Shown piece by piece: positions 62,052-64,000 of a stretch of 64,000 nucleotides of DNA; position 1 is the first letter of the stretch; each line of letters starts with the position of its first letter. The stretch covers positions 80,175-144,174 of the forward strand of contig CABYYJ010000001.1 of the NCBI GenBank assembly GCA_902523185.1, in the 5' to 3' direction. A model generated the notes under the pieces. That model was not told the DNA's origin. It searched no databases and worked only from the letters and a program-made list of their open reading frames with translations. Position numbers and translations under genes: made by a program. Source of the DNA: an uncultured Pelagibacteraceae bacterium (GTDB lineage: Bacteria; Pseudomonadota; Alphaproteobacteria; Pelagibacterales; Pelagibacteraceae).

Positions 62052-62807
62052 TTATAAGCTTAAGTAAAAATAATAAATCACTGTACCAATAATTAAAAAC
62101 GGACCAAAAGGGATAGCAGTTTTCAAGGAGCTTTTTCCTTTTAATAATTTTGGGATTGAATACAACAATCCTAAAATTGATGCTGTAAATAAAATTATAA
62201 AAATAGATTTAAGACCAAATATGAATCCAAGTCCTGATAATAATTTAGCATCGCCCAAGCCCATGGCCTCAACATTTTTTATTTTTTTATATAAGAATAT
62301 TATAATCCAAATTAATAAATAGCCTGCAGCACCTCCTATCAAGGACTGAAACATATCTTGATTGAGATTTAATGACGTTGCTGGTAAAAAATTTTTTAAG
62401 ATGCCAATTAGGATTAAAGAAAAATTTAAGCTATCAGGAATAATATAATACTTAATATCAATCACAAAAATCACAATAAAAATATAAAAAATTAGGCTTA
62501 TTAGTATCAAGTCTAAAAAGTTTGATGTAAAACTTAATGCTGTGCTTAAAAATAAAGCAGATAATAACTCCACCGAAAAGTATTGGATTGAGATTTTTTT
62601 TTTACAAAACCTACATTTTAATTTTAAAATTAAAGATGAAATTAAAGGAATATTATCAAACCATTTAATATTTTTTTTGCATCGAGGACAAAAGGATCTT
62701 TTAGATACAATATCTAAATTTTTTGGCAATCGGTATATACAAACATTTAAAAAACTACCAATTATTGCACCAATTATAAATAAAAAGAAAAAATTATTTA
62801 AAAGCAA
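62052..62807 (-). CDS. pilD: Prepilin peptidase / N-methyltransferase
   Basis: Aspartic peptidase that cleaves prepilin leaders and methylates the new N-terminus. 251 residues with about seven membrane segments. GAIIGSFLNVCIYRLPK, the two zinc pairs CPRCKK and CRFCKK of the methylase loop, and the two catalytic aspartates in VIDIKYYIIPD and GLGDAKLLSGLG are all present. The start is TTG at 62807; no ATG is possible because an in-frame stop lies four codons upstream. This TTG follows the stop of a 37-aa ORF by one base. It should process all prepilins in the window, several of which have alanine at -1. Confidence 0.93.
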   Translation of the reverse strand: MLLNNFFFLFIIGAIIGSFLNVCIYRLPKNLDIVSKRSFCPRCKKNIKWFDNIPLISSLILKLKCRFCKKKISIQYFSVELLSALFLSTALSFTSNFLDLILISLIFYIFIVIFVIDIKYYIIPDSLNFSLILIGILKNFLPATSLNLNQDMFQSLIGGAAGYLLIWIIIFLYKKIKNVEAMGLGDAKLLSGLGFIFGLKSIFIILFTASILGLLYSIPKLLKGKSSLKTAIPFGPFLIIGTVIYYFYLSL

Positions 62808-62808
62808 A

Positions 62809-62922
62809 TTAAATTTTTATTTTTGCAGTGATTTCTATCACTTGTTCAATAATATAATTTAAAAAGAATAAGCCTTCTTGATAAACTATTTCTAAATTTG
62901 GAGTAAAAACTAAAATTTCCAT
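62809..62922 (-). CDS. 37-aa ORF coupled to pilD
   Basis: ATG at 62922 lies one base after the stop of the 75-aa membrane protein gene and its TAA lies one base before the TTG start of pilD, so the three frames are chained (TAAgATG, TAAtTTG). The peptide is mostly hydrophobic and acidic (VFTPNLEIVYQEGLFFLNYI). It may be a true small membrane-associated protein or a leader that lets ribosomes reach the weak TTG of pilD. Confidence 0.5.
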   Translation of the reverse strand: MEILVFTPNLEIVYQEGLFFLNYIIEQVIEITAKIKI

Positions 62923-62923
62923 C

Positions 62924-63151
62924 TTAATTAAATAACGACTTTATATCTTTCACTAAGTCTTTAAAAGCCTCAGGCTTCCAAATAAAATAGAAAAAATATA
63001 TAGCTAAAAGCGGTATTAAACCAAACCACAACCATTCTTCCCAATTAAACCCTTTATATCGACCTGAAGCTTTCAAGCCATTATACCAAGTTAAGTAGCC
63101 TACAATCAGCAACCAGGATAAAGAAAGTGTAATAATTACTTTTTTTTTCAT
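62924..63151 (-). CDS. Small two-helix membrane protein, 75 aa
   Basis: Two hydrophobic segments, VIITLSLSWLLIVGYLTWY (about 5-23) and LWFGLIPLLAIYFFYFIW (about 41-58), separated by a polar loop, then a lysine-rich tail. No family recognised. It is first in the minus-strand chain with the 37-aa ORF and pilD and diverges from the large prepilin at 63197 with a 45-bp spacer. A link to pilus biogenesis is suggested by position only. Confidence 0.65.
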   Translation of the reverse strand: MKKKVIITLSLSWLLIVGYLTWYNGLKASGRYKGFNWEEWLWFGLIPLLAIYFFYFIWKPEAFKDLVKDIKSLFN

Positions 63152-63196
63152 AATTTTAATTGGTTATTAAATATTGTATAATATATTTTGTAGATT

Positions 63197-64000
63197 ATGA
63201 ATAATAAAAATGGATTTGCTTTAATTGAATTACTAGTTGTTGTTGCTTTAATAAGTATTTTATCTGCTGTTGGTGTTGTCACTTATAATGGCTACATTTC
63301 AAATGCTCAAGATAAAAAAGCACAATCAAATTTTAATCAGATAGTAAAGACCATGAATAATGAATTAGCCAATTGTAGAATTAATCCTAGTGCGAAAGTA
63401 TTTAATAACCAAAATTGTGACTCTAATTCCGAGCCGAATGTTAATGCAGTTTCAAATTTTTTTAATTCATCTACATTAACAAATCCTTATAATAAAAATG
63501 AAAATGTTGTTGGATCTAATTTGTGTAATAAAGGTACTGTAGCTATCTCTTCGTCTAATGTTTCTGGTTCTTATCAAGTCCAATATGTTTCACAAAAGAA
63601 AGATATCAAATACACGAAAATTGTTGAATCGAAATGGTCATCAGAGAGTACAGAACAAATGAGTAAAGAAGAAAGTTACAAGTGTTCAGCTCAAACTCTT
63701 ACTGCATCAGCATCAAGTGCCCCTAAACAAACTATCTATAATTATAAACCTCCTAATAGTGGAAGTGGGGCGGGTATTATAGTTGATGAAAATGGGAATA
63801 TGTTAGCTGGTTCAGGAAGTCATGCATGTGGTTCGAATTGTTTTGATGGTACTATGCCTAATTGGTACACTTTTGACTCAAATGGAAATAAAATTTATCC
63901 TGGAAAACCAGGGAGTAATTGGAGATGGGTCATGGCAGAAGGTGCTTCAGCAAGTGGAAATATTGCTTCTCGTTGTAATGGTGGCAATTGTCGTTATAAC
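63197..64000 (+). CDS. Large type IV prepilin-like protein (3' end outside window)
   Basis: ATG 63197 opens a frame that runs without a stop to base 64000 (268 codons). MNNKNG precedes FALIELLVVVALISILSAVG, a canonical pilin N-terminus with glycine at -1 and glutamate at +5. The protein is much longer than the other pilins here and continues past the window. The visible globular region has at least seven cysteines and glycine/serine/asparagine-rich stretches (CGSNCFDGTMPNWYTF, RCNGGNCRYN), which resemble extracellular binding domains. It may be a pilin with a C-terminal adhesive extension. Confidence 0.85.
   Translation, partial: MNNKNGFALIELLVVVALISILSAVGVVTYNGYISNAQDKKAQSNFNQIVKTMNNELANCRINPSAKVFNNQNCDSNSEPNVNAVSNFFNSSTLTNPYNKNENVVGSNLCNKGTVAISSSNVSGSYQVQYVSQKKDIKYTKIVESKWSSESTEQMSKEESYKCSAQTLTASASSAPKQTIYNYKPPNSGSGAGIIVDENGNMLAGSGSHACGSNCFDGTMPNWYTFDSNGNKIYPGKPGSNWRWVMAEGASASGNIASRCNGGNCRYN

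Overview
The window looks like a chromosomal segment of a SAR11-type (Pelagibacterales-like) alphaproteobacterium. This is inferred from the very AT-rich sequence, the extreme gene packing (many ATGA/TAATG overlaps, few spacers above 100 bp), the dominance of lysine, asparagine and isoleucine codons, and a housekeeping set (trpB-trpA-accD-folC, trxA, purEK, cfa, rlmN, ptrB, hsp20, azgA) of the kind found in streamlined marine bacteria. No rRNA, tRNA, insertion sequence, integrase gene or CRISPR array was found.

Bases 1-35300 are mostly ordinary housekeeping: the end of trpB, trpA, accD and folC (+); a minus-strand block trxA, sbcB, rmuC, an ADP-ribosylglycohydrolase-like protein and rlmN; a spacer with two tiny genes and two hairpins; a plus-strand run with a flavodoxin-like oxidoreductase, an FAH-family enzyme, an SRAP protein and a TauD-family dioxygenase; purK-purE (-); a short basic ORF with a strong terminator; lipid, cell-wall and sugar genes (cfa, a DapA-like aldolase, a GT9 glycosyltransferase); a membrane J-protein; oligopeptidase B; a small heat-shock protein behind a sigma32-like promoter; purine uptake and salvage; alkA-like, EamA, msrA, sseA; a two-gene RND efflux system; a lytic-transglycosylase-like lipoprotein, an exported nuclease, a VanZ protein; and gpmA.

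Bases 35372-64000 form one surface-attachment island: a full type IV pilus system surrounded by autotransporter adhesins. The minus-strand operon is pilM-pilN (fused), pilO, pilP, secretin, pilB, pilC, followed by four prepilins and an AsmA-like protein. The divergent plus-strand operon is pilT, fimT-, pilV-, pilW- and pilX-like minor pilins, a small exported protein and pilY1. A third cluster has the prepilin peptidase pilD with two tiny partner genes and, divergently, a large prepilin cut by the window end. Around these sit three autotransporters with the same type of C-terminal barrel but different passengers: two with beta-propeller-like repeats, one with a C-type lectin domain carrying an EPN (mannose-type) motif. 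An HtrA-like serine protease lies beside one of them.

The most unusual part is the control region between the two pilus operons. The PilM-PilN fusion has an extra N-terminal domain that looks like the arm-DNA-binding domain of tyrosine recombinases. The roughly 400-bp spacer next to its start carries nine copies of a 12-bp element (consensus TTGTGTTAGAAT), three of them in 21-bp tandem phase. I infer that a pilus assembly protein may bind DNA at its own promoter. Other oddities are a PilY1 whose von Willebrand A domain is interrupted by an NHL-type propeller right after the MIDAS motif, a decayed second copy of the protease gene end that points to an old protease-autotransporter tandem duplication, and a consensus promoter placed so that the first pilin mRNA would be leaderless.
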